From: Chania fonticola_B
Lineage (GTDB): Bacteria > Pseudomonadota > Gammaproteobacteria > Enterobacterales > Enterobacteriaceae
Strand: one strand, 5' to 3'
DNA length: 64,000 bases
Assembly (NCBI RefSeq): GCF_048537545.1
Contig: NZ_CP183218.1
Shown: piece by piece, positions 50,519 to 60,226 of the stretch
Position numbering within the stretch: the stretch's first letter is position 1
How the letters are laid out: every line of letters starts with the position of its first letter
Position numbers and translations under genes: made by a program
The notes under the pieces: generated by a model
Seen by the model: only the letters and a program-made list of their open reading frames with translations
Databases searched by the model: none
Told to the model about the DNA's origin: nothing

Positions 50519-52945
50519 TTACCAGGTTTTACCGATGTTAAACTGGAACTGCTCCGACCTGTCGCCGTCGTATTTCTTGATCGGATCCGCATAGGAGAAG
50601 ACCAACGGCCCCAGTGGAGACATCCACTGCAGCGCAAGACCGGCAGACACGCGAATGTTGCTCGCTTTGCTGTAGTCTGGCACCCCGTACATCAGCGTCT
50701 GATCGGTGTTTTCCCAGTGGGTATCCCACACGGTACCGGCATCGATAAACAGTGAAGTACGTACCGAGTTGGCGTATTTCTCGCTAAGGAACGGCGTAGG
50801 CGTGATCAACTCCATACTTGCCACGGCCATGGCGTTCCCGCCCACCGCATCGTTCGAATTACAGATATCCTGACGATCCGTTGTGCTACCGACTTTAAAC
50901 TGACACTGATACGAGTTGGAGTTGTAGTACACGGCTTTTGGACCAATGGTGTTGGACTGGAAGCCACGTACGGTACTTGAACCACCCGCATAGAAGTTTT
51001 CATAGAACGGCATTTCTTTACCGCCCAATCCATCGGCATAGCCCACACGGCCACGACCCAGCAACACCCAGGTCTTGTCATCGTTAAGCGGCACATACTG
51101 CGCGGTGTCCAACGTCATCTTGTAGTATGAGTTGTCGGAACCCGGCACGGTCACCTTGGTGTTGAACGTAGTGCGGTTACCCTGGGTAGGGAAATAGCCA
51201 CGGTCCAGATTATTATAGGTCCAGCCCAGGTTCAGCGTGAAGTCATCGGCTGTAAAGCTGGCGCGATCCTTAAAGTCAGGATAATCGCCCATCGAGTTCA
51301 GATAGCGCCACATGGCAATCTGCGGCTGCATTTCTGACAGGGAGTTATGGACGTAACCCAGGCCAGCTCGCAGCGAGTTGTTCTCGTTGATTGGGAAGCC
51401 CAGCGTGCCGTCAACACCATAACTGCTGTTGGTATAGTCAGACAGATCGGCATTATTCGCTTTAAAGTCGTTATAGAAGATACGGCCGCCCAGACTCACA
51501 CCGTCAACGGTGAAGTACGGGTTGGTCACCGACAGCTCGGTATAGGTCTGGTAGTCGTTCTTGGTACCGCTGATGCCAACAGAGTAGCCCGTGCCCAGCC
51601 AGTTATCCTGCTGTACACCCGCCTGGAAGCTGACGCCACTTTCGGTACCGTAACCCACACCAAAGTTCAGCGTCCCGGTGTTACGTTCTTTCACCTTATA
51701 GGTGATATCAACCTGATCGGGGGAACCCGGTACACGCTGGGTTTCAACGTCGACCGTCTCGAAGTAACCCAGACGGTTCAGACGCTCTTTACCCTGCTCG
51801 ACCTGATCGTTACCCAGCCACGCCCCTTCCATCTGGCGCATTTCGCGACGCAGAACGGAATCTTTACTGGTGTCGTTGCCTTCGAACTTGATGCGACGCA
51901 CATAGAAACGGTTACCCGCGTCGATGTTGACGTTCAGCTTCACGGTCTTATCCGCATCGTTGATTTCAGGCTGAGTCTGTACGCGAGGATAGGCGTAACC
52001 ATAACGGCCAAACATCTTCTTGATGTTATCTTCCATTTTGGTCACTTTGGTGCCGTTAAACAGCTCACCTGGCTCAATCTTGGTCAACTGGGCCACCTCG
52101 GCCGAATGACCGGCCAGGTTGCCATTGACCACCACGCCGGAAAGCTTGTACTGATCGCCTTCGGTGATGTTAACGGTGATATAGATGCCTTTTTTATCTG
52201 GCGTCAGGCTGACCTGCGTCGAATCGATATTGAAACGGGCATAGCCGCGATCCAGATAGAAGCTGCGCAGGCTTTCAAGGTCCCCCGCCAGCTTTTGCTT
52301 CTGGTATTTGCGATCGGCCACTACGTTCCACCACGGCACATCATCACGCAACTGGAAGTGCGCGATCAGCTCATCGTTGGTGAAGGCATGGTTGCCGACA
52401 ATGTTGATTTGTTGAATCTTGGCGGAAACCCCTTCCGTGAACACCAGTTTCAGGTCAACACGGTTGCGCGGCAACGGCGTGACAACGGCTTTCACCGAGG
52501 CACTGTATTTACCGACGCTGTAGTAGAAGTCTTCCAACCCTTTTTCAATGCTGGATAAGGTGGTGCGGTCGAGTGCTTCACCAACCCGGACGCCAGAGGC
52601 CTCCAGGTTTTGCTTGAGCATGTCATCTTTCACCGATTTGTTACCGGAGAAAGTGATGCTGGCAATGGTAGGGCGTTCCTTAACCTGAACAATCAGCGTA
52701 TCACCATCGCGCAGGACGCGAACGTCCTCGAAGTTGCCAGTGGCAAACAACGCACGGATGGTATTACCGATATCATCATCAGAGACGGTATCGCCTACGC
52801 GAACCGGCATGTTGAGTAACGCCGCACCGACGGCGACTCGTTGCAGGCCTTCGAAATGAATATCCTTCACTACGAACCCGTCTGCACCGTATACGGTGGC
52901 GCTGCCAAACAGCAGCGACGCTATGAGCAACTTTTTCATCGCCAT
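50519..52945 (-). CDS. bamA: outer membrane protein assembly factor BamA
   Basis: BamA is the core of the BAM complex that inserts beta-barrel proteins in the outer membrane. The 808 residues have a signal peptide (about 1-20), five POTRA domains (about 24-420) and a 16-strand barrel ending in FQFNIGKTW. The conserved loop-6 VRGF motif (STVRGFQSN) is present. Extracellular loop sequences differ from E. coli, as expected. It lies 35 bp downstream of rseP. Confidence 0.98.
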   Translation of the reverse strand: MAMKKLLIASLLFGSATVYGADGFVVKDIHFEGLQRVAVGAALLNMPVRVGDTVSDDDIGNTIRALFATGNFEDVRVLRDGDTLIVQVKERPTIASITFSGNKSVKDDMLKQNLEASGVRVGEALDRTTLSSIEKGLEDFYYSVGKYSASVKAVVTPLPRNRVDLKLVFTEGVSAKIQQINIVGNHAFTNDELIAHFQLRDDVPWWNVVADRKYQKQKLAGDLESLRSFYLDRGYARFNIDSTQVSLTPDKKGIYITVNITEGDQYKLSGVVVNGNLAGHSAEVAQLTKIEPGELFNGTKVTKMEDNIKKMFGRYGYAYPRVQTQPEINDADKTVKLNVNIDAGNRFYVRRIKFEGNDTSKDSVLRREMRQMEGAWLGNDQVEQGKERLNRLGYFETVDVETQRVPGSPDQVDITYKVKERNTGTLNFGVGYGTESGVSFQAGVQQDNWLGTGYSVGISGTKNDYQTYTELSVTNPYFTVDGVSLGGRIFYNDFKANNADLSDYTNSSYGVDGTLGFPINENNSLRAGLGYVHNSLSEMQPQIAMWRYLNSMGDYPDFKDRASFTADDFTLNLGWTYNNLDRGYFPTQGNRTTFNTKVTVPGSDNSYYKMTLDTAQYVPLNDDKTWVLLGRGRVGYADGLGGKEMPFYENFYAGGSSTVRGFQSNTIGPKAVYYNSNSYQCQFKVGSTTDRQDICNSNDAVGGNAMAVASMELITPTPFLSEKYANSVRTSLFIDAGTVWDTHWENTDQTLMYGVPDYSKASNIRVSAGLALQWMSPLGPLVFSYADPIKKYDGDRSEQFQFNIGKTW

Positions 52946-52980
52946 CGTTGTTATGCGTTCTTCCTAACCTGTCCCCGCCC

Positions 52981-54336
52981 CTAAAGACGAGAAAAATCAT
53001 TGAAAAGTGCAAGACCCATCAGCAGTACCAACAAGATCGAACCAATGCGGTAGCTGTAGTCCTGTACTCGCTCAGAAACTGGCCCCCCCTTCAGCTTTTC
53101 TATCGCCAGGAAGAGGAGATGCCCACCATCTAATACCGGTAATGGGAAGAGGTTGATGATCCCTAAGTTGACGCTAATCAACGCCAGGAACATCATATAA
53201 TACACAAAACCCACCTCTGCTGATGCCCCTGCTCCCTGTGCAATGGAAATCGGGCCACTCAGGTTGTTCAGCTTTACATCACCGGTAATTAATTTACCTA
53301 TCATGCTGACCGTAAGGTGCATCAGCTGCCAGGTTTTGTCCCCCGCCTGATACAGCGCAGAGAACGGCCCATATTGACGGATGGTCTTGTACTCATCCGG
53401 CAGAGGGATAACTTTAGGTATAATCCCGGCAAACCCCACCGCTTTGTCTTTTCCCACCGGCTTTGTATCTGGTATCAGCGTTAAAGACAAGGGGGCGCCG
53501 TTTCTTTCTATCTCTAAAACCAGCGGAAGCCCTGGAGCATTGTGGATACGTTTAACCAACGTAACCCAACGACCAAGTGGCTGACCATCGACTTTAACGA
53601 TCCTGTCCCCCGCTTGTAAACCTGCCTTTTGCGCAGCCGACCCGGTCTGGACTTCTGCCAGCACGGATTCAATCTGCGGGCCACGCGGGATCATGCCTAG
53701 AGAACGCACGGGATCTTCTTTGTCCGGCTCAAAGCTCCAGTGGCGCAAATCCAGGGTCTTGCTCACCTTTTGTGAGGTACCAAACGGAGCAATTTCTACC
53801 TCGGTTTGCGCATCACCGATTTTGGTCACCAACGCCAGACGAACAGATTCCCAATCAGGCGTTTCGATACCGTCAACGGACTTAAGTTCCATTCCCGGAG
53901 AAATTTCGGCATGAGCGGCAATGGATTGCGGAGTAATTTCACCGATGACCGGGCGGTAACTCGGCACGCCGATGATAAAGACGACCCAATAGGCAAGAAT
54001 GGCAAACAGGAAATTGGCAATGGGGCCCGCGCTGACAATCGCCGCGCGCTGCCAGACGGTTTTATTATTGAACGCCTCATGACGCAGCTCGGGAGCTACC
54101 GTTTCGACGCGCTCATCGAGCATTTTGACATAGCCGCCAAGGGGGATCATGGCGACGACATATTCGGTTCCCTGGCGATCGGTGCGGCGCCATAGCGCAC
54201 GGCCAAAGCCGATAGAGAAGCGCTCCACGCGGACGCCACAGCGGCGGGCCACCCAAAAGTGCCCGAACTCATGCACGGTGATCAATATACCCAGAGCGAT
54301 AATAAACGCGACCAAGTTCCAGAGTACGCTGACCAT
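52981..54336 (-). CDS. rseP: site-2 protease RseP
   Basis: RseP is the inner-membrane zinc protease that cuts RseA to release sigma-E and also clears signal peptides. The 451 residues show the HEFGH motif (H22, E23, H26) in the first helix, two PDZ domains (about 115-300) and LFPLPVLDGG with the third metal ligand near the end. It lies between cdsA and bamA. Confidence 0.97.
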   Translation of the reverse strand: MVSVLWNLVAFIIALGILITVHEFGHFWVARRCGVRVERFSIGFGRALWRRTDRQGTEYVVAMIPLGGYVKMLDERVETVAPELRHEAFNNKTVWQRAAIVSAGPIANFLFAILAYWVVFIIGVPSYRPVIGEITPQSIAAHAEISPGMELKSVDGIETPDWESVRLALVTKIGDAQTEVEIAPFGTSQKVSKTLDLRHWSFEPDKEDPVRSLGMIPRGPQIESVLAEVQTGSAAQKAGLQAGDRIVKVDGQPLGRWVTLVKRIHNAPGLPLVLEIERNGAPLSLTLIPDTKPVGKDKAVGFAGIIPKVIPLPDEYKTIRQYGPFSALYQAGDKTWQLMHLTVSMIGKLITGDVKLNNLSGPISIAQGAGASAEVGFVYYMMFLALISVNLGIINLFPLPVLDGGHLLFLAIEKLKGGPVSERVQDYSYRIGSILLVLLMGLALFNDFSRL

Positions 54337-54368
54337 AGAATCCCTTTACTCCCCCCGCCGATGACGGA

Positions 54369-55217
54369 TTAAAACACTAACAGCATCAAGCAGGCAAATA
54401 CCGGTACCGCTGCGGTCAGGCTATCGATACGATCCAGAATGCCGCCGTGCCCCGGGATCAGATGACCACTGTCCTTGATACCGGCTTCACGTTTGAACAT
54501 GCTTTCCGTCAGATCGCCCAATACCGAAGCCAGGGCCGCAATTACCGAACAGACCAATAGGGTCATAGGCACCACGTTCAGCGGCGCATAGCGGCCAAAC
54601 AGCCACGAAATCACGGCAGACGTGACCAGCCCACCGACCAGCCCTTCCCAGGTTTTGCCTGGGGAGACCTTCGGTGCCAGCTTGTGTTTGCCAAACAGCT
54701 TGCCGAACATGTAGGCGCCGGAATCTGCGCCCCAGACCAGCAGCATAACGTACAGCAACCACCAGGCACCGGTAAAATGATTCTCTTCATAGCCGAACTG
54801 ACGCAGTGCCAGCATGCCCCAGAAAAACGGCACGATAGTCAACAGGCCAAAGACCAGCCGCAAAGTGCGCGAATTACGCCACAGCGCCGCCGAGCCTGGA
54901 TAGAACAACACCAGCAGCAGAGCCACCAGCCACCATCCCAGCGACAACCATAGCGGGCCAGCGATCTGCAATTGGTGAACAGACTGATGGTAGGCAGGCA
55001 CGCTGAGCATCATCAGCGCCAATAGGAAACCGCACAATATCGCCAGCCAGATACGTTGGGGGCGGGCAGCAAAGCCAGCCAACTGCCCCCATTCCCAGGC
55101 GGCTAACATGCACACAGCGAGTGTTACCAGGGCAAAGCCCATCGGCGGCAGCAAGAACAGCGCTGCGATAACAATCGGAATTAAAATCAGAGCCGTTATG
55201 ATGCGAGACTTCAGCAA
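54369..55217 (-). CDS. cdsA: phosphatidate cytidylyltransferase
   Basis: CdsA makes CDP-diacylglycerol, the precursor of all phospholipids. The 282-residue membrane protein has about eight helices and the family signature SMFKREAGIKDSGHLIPGHG. The start is a TTG at 55217 with GGGGGAA five bases upstream, matching the E. coli N-terminus MLK. It follows uppS by 9 bp. Confidence 0.95.
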   Translation of the reverse strand: MLKSRIITALILIPIVIAALFLLPPMGFALVTLAVCMLAAWEWGQLAGFAARPQRIWLAILCGFLLALMMLSVPAYHQSVHQLQIAGPLWLSLGWWLVALLLVLFYPGSAALWRNSRTLRLVFGLLTIVPFFWGMLALRQFGYEENHFTGAWWLLYVMLLVWGADSGAYMFGKLFGKHKLAPKVSPGKTWEGLVGGLVTSAVISWLFGRYAPLNVVPMTLLVCSVIAALASVLGDLTESMFKREAGIKDSGHLIPGHGGILDRIDSLTAAVPVFACLMLLVF

Positions 55218-55226
55218 AAGTTCCCC

Positions 55227-55985
55227 CTAGGACGCATTGGCGTCGATAGGTGTTGTTCCTCCGAAGCGACGCTCGCGTTGTGCAAATGCATTCAGCGCAC
55301 CTTCAAAGACAAGTTCATCAAAATCTGGCCAGAGTACATCAGTAAAGTAAAGCTCGGCGTACGCAATTTGCCACAACAAAAAGTTACTGATGCGATGTTC
55401 GCCACCGGTACGGATCACCAGATCCACCGGAGACAAATCGCTCATGCAGACGCGCTCACCCAGTAACTCCTCGCTGATCTGGTCCACGCACAGCGTACCC
55501 TGCTGCACTTGCTCAGCCAGATCCTTCACTCCCTGAATAATATCCCAACGGCCACCGTAATTGGCGGCAACGTTAAGCGTCAGGCCATCGTTATTTTCTG
55601 TCAGTTGCTCCGAGCGGCGGATACGCTCTTGCAAACGTGCGCTGAACCGGCTGACATCGCCGATCACACGCAACCTGACATTATGTTTATGCAGGCTTTT
55701 TACTTCGCTGTCCAGTGCGCGGACAAAAAGCTCCATCAGCGCGGAGACTTCCTGCGCCGGACGGTTCCAGTTTTCGCTGCTGAAGGCATAAAGCGTGAGT
55801 GCATCTAAATGGTGACTGGCGGCAAAACTGACCGCGCGGCGTACCGATTTCACCCCTGCTTTATGACCGAAGACACGTAACTTGCCCTGGCGTTTAGCCC
55901 AACGCCCATTGCCGTCCATAATGATCGCGACATGACGTGGCCCATGAGCAGAAAGATTAGCTTCTTGTTGGTTTGCGGACGACAT
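55227..55985 (-). CDS. uppS: undecaprenyl diphosphate synthase
   Basis: UppS (IspU) extends farnesyl diphosphate to the C55 carrier for peptidoglycan and O-antigen. The 252 residues have the cis-prenyltransferase start HVAIIMDGNGRWAKRQG (catalytic Asp in DGNG), then FSSENWNRP and DLVIRTGGEHRISNFLLWQ. It is the first gene of a run with cdsA, rseP and bamA. Confidence 0.97.
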   Translation of the reverse strand: MSSANQQEANLSAHGPRHVAIIMDGNGRWAKRQGKLRVFGHKAGVKSVRRAVSFAASHHLDALTLYAFSSENWNRPAQEVSALMELFVRALDSEVKSLHKHNVRLRVIGDVSRFSARLQERIRRSEQLTENNDGLTLNVAANYGGRWDIIQGVKDLAEQVQQGTLCVDQISEELLGERVCMSDLSPVDLVIRTGGEHRISNFLLWQIAYAELYFTDVLWPDFDELVFEGALNAFAQRERRFGGTTPIDANAS

Positions 55986-56355
55986 AACTCGTACTTATTT
56001 CCTCGGTAGAAACACCACAGCCTTGCCGGAATATCGGACCTTACGCGCAAAAAAAGCCGTGTGCCTGACACAGCTTTTCAGTCTGCCTGCCTGGTGCCCC
56101 AAGGGGCTCCCGGCAAAGATTGGCGTAAGTTTTCCCCGTCTTCTGACTTGGCACTGCCCTATTGGCCGCGTTTGTCAGGTAAAAAGAGCTGCCAATCCGG
56201 CCATTATTCAACGGTATAACCGGTGATTATGGCGCAGACTATAACACCTCCGTGAAGCCTGAACAAACGGCCACACGGCGGCCTGGCGAGTTTACCAGCA
56301 AATTCAGACAATGTAGCAGAGCCGAATTTGTCCTCGGTACACCCCGCCCAAGTGA
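55986..56355. terminator. dxr-uppS intergenic region with terminator at 56049-56077
   Basis: On the reverse strand, AAGCTGTGT-CAGGC-ACACGGCTT is followed by a run of seven T (56049-56055), an intrinsic terminator or attenuator 64 bp before uppS. A smaller GCCCC-AA-GGGGC hairpin lies near 56097. I could not define a promoter for uppS in the remaining DNA. Confidence 0.7.
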
Positions 56356-57552
56356 TTAAACCCGCAGGTTACGAACCAGACCTCGAGCCACCTCACGCGC
56401 CTGACGATCGATCTCCAACACCATCTCAATACTGGTTGGCTCCGCCAGCGCCATACATTCAACAACCTTTTGGTTCACGGCTGAAATATCAGTGAAACGA
56501 ATTTGTTGCTGCAAAAATGCCGCTACGGCAATTTCATTGGCCGCGTTGAGCGCGGTGGTCGCCGCCTGGCCCGCATCGAAGGCTTCGATCGCCAAATACA
56601 GGCAAGGATAGCGCTCACGCTCCGGCTCGGAGAAGGTCAGCGCCCCGATACGGCAGAAATCGAGTGCAGCCACCCCGGAGTGGACCCTCTGCGGGTAAGC
56701 CATGGCATGGGCAATAGGCGTGCGCATATCCGGCGTACCCAGTTGGGCCAGCACGCTACCATCGGCATAGCGCACCATGGAGTGGATCACCGACTGCGGA
56801 TGGAGGATCACTTCCATCTGCTCTGCCGAGGCGTTGAACAGCCAGCGAGCCTCGATATACTCCAGCCCCTTGTTCATCATGGTGGCGGAATCTACCGAGA
56901 TTTTGCGCCCCATAGACCAGTTGGGATGCGCACAGGCCTGATCCGGCGTCATAGTGGCGAACTGTTCCATCGGCGTAGTACGGAACGGGCCACCGGAACC
57001 GGTCAGCACGATGCGCGAAACGCCGTGGGCTTCCAGCGAGCTATACCCCAGTTGGCGTTGGATGCTTTCTGGCAGGCTCTGGAAGATGGCGTTGTGCTCG
57101 CTGTCCAGTGGCAGCAACTGTGCCTGGCTCTTTTGCACCGCGTCCATAAACAGGCGGCCACAGGTGACCAGAGACTCTTTGTTCGCCAGCAGCACCTGCT
57201 TACCGGCACGAATAGCGGCCAGGGTGGGCAACAGCCCAGCGGCCCCGACGATAGCGGCCGTCACCTGATCGACGTCGTCTAATGCGGCCAGCTCGCAGGC
57301 TGCCTTTTCACCGGCCAACACGTCGGTTTTCACACCGTTTTCTGCCAGCACGGCGCGTAACTCATTGGCGGCCTGCTCATCGGCCATTGCCGCATAACTC
57401 GGGCGGAACTCTATGCACTGCTGCGCCATGACCGCTACATTACGGCCAGCTACCAGTGCCTTGATCGCGAAAAGGTCGGGATTTTCCCTGACCACGGCCA
57501 GGGTGCTGGTGCCCACGGAACCGGTGGAACCCAGAATTGTCAGTTGCTTCAT
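56356..57552 (-). CDS. dxr: 1-deoxy-D-xylulose 5-phosphate reductoisomerase
   Basis: Dxr makes 2-C-methyl-D-erythritol 4-phosphate, the committed step of the MEP isoprenoid route. The 398 residues have the NADPH motif LGSTGSVGTSTL (about 7-18), the metal site PLDSEHNAIFQ (about 148-158) and the MGRKISVDSATMMNKG block. It lies upstream of uppS, the user of its pathway product. Confidence 0.97.
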   Translation of the reverse strand: MKQLTILGSTGSVGTSTLAVVRENPDLFAIKALVAGRNVAVMAQQCIEFRPSYAAMADEQAANELRAVLAENGVKTDVLAGEKAACELAALDDVDQVTAAIVGAAGLLPTLAAIRAGKQVLLANKESLVTCGRLFMDAVQKSQAQLLPLDSEHNAIFQSLPESIQRQLGYSSLEAHGVSRIVLTGSGGPFRTTPMEQFATMTPDQACAHPNWSMGRKISVDSATMMNKGLEYIEARWLFNASAEQMEVILHPQSVIHSMVRYADGSVLAQLGTPDMRTPIAHAMAYPQRVHSGVAALDFCRIGALTFSEPERERYPCLYLAIEAFDAGQAATTALNAANEIAVAAFLQQQIRFTDISAVNQKVVECMALAEPTSIEMVLEIDRQAREVARGLVRNLRV

Positions 57553-57663
57553 GAGATCGCTCTGAATCTACTGCGTGATGAGATCGGAGGTACACCACAG
57601 TGTAACTTGCATCACGGCTGGTTTACGCTCTGTGCGTACGATAAAACGAGATCTGCACCACAA

Positions 57664-57697
57664 AAAATAAAGCGCCGCCAAGGCGACGCTTTATTTC
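57664..57697 (-). terminator. frr terminator
   Basis: AATAAAGCG and CGCTTTATT arms with an inner CGCC/GGCG stem form a hairpin just after frr. On the reverse strand the stem is followed by a T-rich stretch (TTTTTTGTGG). Confidence 0.8.
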
Positions 57698-57710
57698 AAG
57701 GCGATGGAGA

Positions 57711-58268
57711 TTAGAAATCCATCAGTTCTTTTTCTTTATCGGCCAATGCCGCATCAAGCAGTTTGATGTAGGCATCGGTCATTTTCTGGATATCGTCTTG
57801 TGAACGGCGATCTTCATCTTCGCTGATTTCTTTGTCTTTCAGCAGTGCCTTCACTTTATCGTTGGCATCGCGGCGCACGTTACGCACGGCCACACGGCCC
57901 TGCTCGGCTTCACCACGTACGACCTTGATCAGATCCTTACGGCGCTCTTCCGTCAACGGAGGAAGCGGAACGCGGATCACGGTGCCAGCCGAGCTTGGGT
58001 TCAGGCCCAGATCGGAAGACATAATGGCTTTTTCTACCGCCGACCCCAGAGAACGGTCAAACAGGTTGATCGCCAGCGTACGGGAATCTTCTACCGTGAC
58101 GTTGGCCAGTTGGCGCAGCGGCGTTGCTGTACCGTAGTATTCCACCATGATGCCGTCCAGGATGCTTGGAGAAGCACGGCCAGTACGGATCTTGCTGATT
58201 TGGTTTTTAAATGCTTCGACGCTTTTTTCCATGCGTGAATCAGCATCTTTTCTGATTTCATTAATCAC
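57711..58268 (-). CDS. frr: ribosome recycling factor
   Basis: Frr, with EF-G, splits post-termination ribosomes. The 185 residues match E. coli in length, with EAFKNQISKIRTGRASPSIL near the N-terminus and the three-helix bundle. The start codon is GTG at 58268, fitting the family N-terminus MINEIRKDA. It lies downstream of pyrH. Confidence 0.97.
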   Translation of the reverse strand: MINEIRKDADSRMEKSVEAFKNQISKIRTGRASPSILDGIMVEYYGTATPLRQLANVTVEDSRTLAINLFDRSLGSAVEKAIMSSDLGLNPSSAGTVIRVPLPPLTEERRKDLIKVVRGEAEQGRVAVRNVRRDANDKVKALLKDKEISEDEDRRSQDDIQKMTDAYIKLLDAALADKEKELMDF

Positions 58269-58394
58269 GTTGCGAACCCTTGGAAGCTGGTTACTTGGCA
58301 GGCTGTACTGAAAAGTATAGCCCGTGAATTTTACTTATCAGAAGCACACAACGCCTGGCGTTACCCGCTCCTGCGAAATTTGGACAAACAGCCG

Positions 58395-59120
58395 TTATTT
58401 GGTGATCAGAGTACCTTCGTTCTCACCCATCACCACGCGACGCAGTGCGCCCGGCTTGTTCATGTTGAATACGCGGATCGGCAAGCCATGATCGCGGGCC
58501 AGCGTAAACGCCGCCAGATCCATCACTTTTAACTCACGCTCCAACACGTCCTGGTAGGTGATCTGTTCGTACAGCGTTGCGTCCGGGTTTTTCACCGGGT
58601 CAGCGGAGTATACACCATCCACTTTAGTCGCTTTCAATACCACATCGGCTTCAATTTCGATGCCGCGCAGGCAGGCCGCAGAATCCGTGGTAAAGAACGG
58701 GTTACCCGTACCGGCGGAGAAAATCACCACGCGGTTGTTACGCAGCAGGCTGATCGCCTCTGCCCAGCTGTAGTTGTCACATACGCCATTCAACGGAATG
58801 GCAGACATCAGGCGGGCGTTCACATAGGCACGGTGCAGTGCATCACGCATAGCCAGGCCGTTCATCACGGTAGCCAGCATTCCCATGTGGTCGCCCACTA
58901 CGCGGTTCATGCCGGCTTGTGCCAGACCTGCACCACGGAAAAGATTGCCACCGCCAATAACTACACCGACCTGGATGCCCAGCTCGACCAGCTCTTTTAC
59001 TTCCTGAGCCATGCGATCCAAAACGCTAGCGTCGATCCCAAAGCCTTCTGCACCTTGCAGGGCTTCACCACTCAGTTTGAGCAGGATACGCTGATAAACG
59101 GGTTTTGCATTGGTTGCCAT
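58395..59120 (-). CDS. pyrH: uridylate kinase
   Basis: PyrH phosphorylates UMP to UDP in the cytoplasm and is regulated by GTP and UTP. The 241 residues have RILLKLSGEALQG (about 11-23), GGGNLFRGAGL and the TDSAACLRGIE region of the amino-acid-kinase fold. It lies between tsf and frr, as in E. coli. Confidence 0.98.
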   Translation of the reverse strand: MATNAKPVYQRILLKLSGEALQGAEGFGIDASVLDRMAQEVKELVELGIQVGVVIGGGNLFRGAGLAQAGMNRVVGDHMGMLATVMNGLAMRDALHRAYVNARLMSAIPLNGVCDNYSWAEAISLLRNNRVVIFSAGTGNPFFTTDSAACLRGIEIEADVVLKATKVDGVYSADPVKNPDATLYEQITYQDVLERELKVMDLAAFTLARDHGLPIRVFNMNKPGALRRVVMGENEGTLITK

Positions 59121-59220
59121 GGTGTTCTGTCCTAAGAAGCAGTAGTAATAGTATTGGGGTTTTCAACCGATTAGCCTGGGCACGCGGGGCCCATCATCGG
59201 CGTTTCTCTGGCTGGATAAA

Positions 59221-59247
59221 ATGGAGCCGCCTCGCGGCGGCTCCATT
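59221..59247 (-). terminator. tsf terminator
   Basis: TGGAGCCGCC and GGCGGCTCCA form a strong stem with a four-base loop, 7 bp after the tsf stop, followed on the reverse strand by TTTTATCC. Confidence 0.85.
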
Positions 59248-59254
59248 AACAGCA

Positions 59255-60109
59255 TTAAGACTGTTTGCTCATTGCTGCAACTTCAGCAGCAAAGTCAGCT
59301 TCAACTTTCTCGATGCCTTCACCCACTTCAAAGCGGATGAAATTGGTTACGTCAGTGTTGTGCTCTTTCAGCACCTGAGCAACGCTCTTGCTTGGTTCGA
59401 TCACGAAAGGCTGACCGGTCAGAGAGACTTCGCCGGTGAATTTCTTCATGCGGCCTTCAACCATCTTCTCTGCGATTTCTTTCGGCTTGCCAGACTGCAT
59501 GGCGATGTCCAACTGAACTTGGTACTCTTTCTCTACCACTTCAGCAGACACATCTTCAGGCTTGACGAATTCAGGCTTGCTAGCGGCAACGTGCATTGCC
59601 AGCTGCTTAACCAGCTCTTCATCCGCGCCTTTGGTAGCGGCAACCAGAACACCGATGCGAGCACCGTGCAGGTAGCTACCCAACACGTCGCCTTCCAGGG
59701 CAGCAATGCGGCGAATGTTGATGTTCTCACCGATTTTTGCCACCAGCGCAACGCGCTCTTCTTCGAACTGCGCTTTCAGCACGTCAACGTCAGTGATTTT
59801 GCCAGCAAAAGCCGCATCCAACACTTTATCAGCGAAAGCCTGGAAACCGCCGTCTTTAGCAACGAAGTCGGTCTGGCAGTTAACTTCCACGATCATGCCG
59901 AAGTTGCCTTCGATCTTGGTTTTGATCACGCCGTCAGCAGCTACGTTGCCTGCTTTTTTCGCCGCTTTGATCGCGCCAGATTTACGCATGTTTTCGATTG
60001 CCAGCTCGATGTCGCCGTTAGATTCGATCAGCGCTTTTTTGCAATCCATCATACCTGCGCTGGTACGCTCACGCAGTTCTTTTACCAGGGCAGCGGTAAT
60101 ATCAGCCAT
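59255..60109 (-). CDS. tsf: elongation factor Ts
   Basis: EF-Ts exchanges GDP for GTP on EF-Tu. The 284 residues contain the TDFV motif in EVNCQTDFVAKDG (about 77-89) and the N-terminal UBA-like region VKELRERTSAGMMDCKKAL. It is co-transcribed with rpsB, from which it is separated by a hairpin region. Confidence 0.98.
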   Translation of the reverse strand: MADITAALVKELRERTSAGMMDCKKALIESNGDIELAIENMRKSGAIKAAKKAGNVAADGVIKTKIEGNFGMIVEVNCQTDFVAKDGGFQAFADKVLDAAFAGKITDVDVLKAQFEEERVALVAKIGENINIRRIAALEGDVLGSYLHGARIGVLVAATKGADEELVKQLAMHVAASKPEFVKPEDVSAEVVEKEYQVQLDIAMQSGKPKEIAEKMVEGRMKKFTGEVSLTGQPFVIEPSKSVAQVLKEHNTDVTNFIRFEVGEGIEKVEADFAAEVAAMSKQS

Positions 60110-60161
60110 TTCTTTTTCCTCGGTTATCTCGCTCGGAGATAGTTCTCATTCAGATAAGCAA

Positions 60162-60184
60162 AGGGGGCCCTTAAAGGCCCCCCT
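60162..60184 (-). terminator. hairpin between rpsB and tsf (attenuator)
   Basis: AGGGGGCC and GGCCCCCCT arms surround a loop of six bases. There is no strong T-run, so it is likely to attenuate rather than end rpsB-tsf transcription. Confidence 0.65.
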
Positions 60185-60226
60185 AACCAACATATTCAAT
60201 ACCTGGTTAATAAGGGCTTGACCTTA

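Noticed and set aside
51347..52558. Open frame of 403 codons antisense to bamA
   Set aside because: Opposite the POTRA and early barrel region of bamA; no start signal or known domain.
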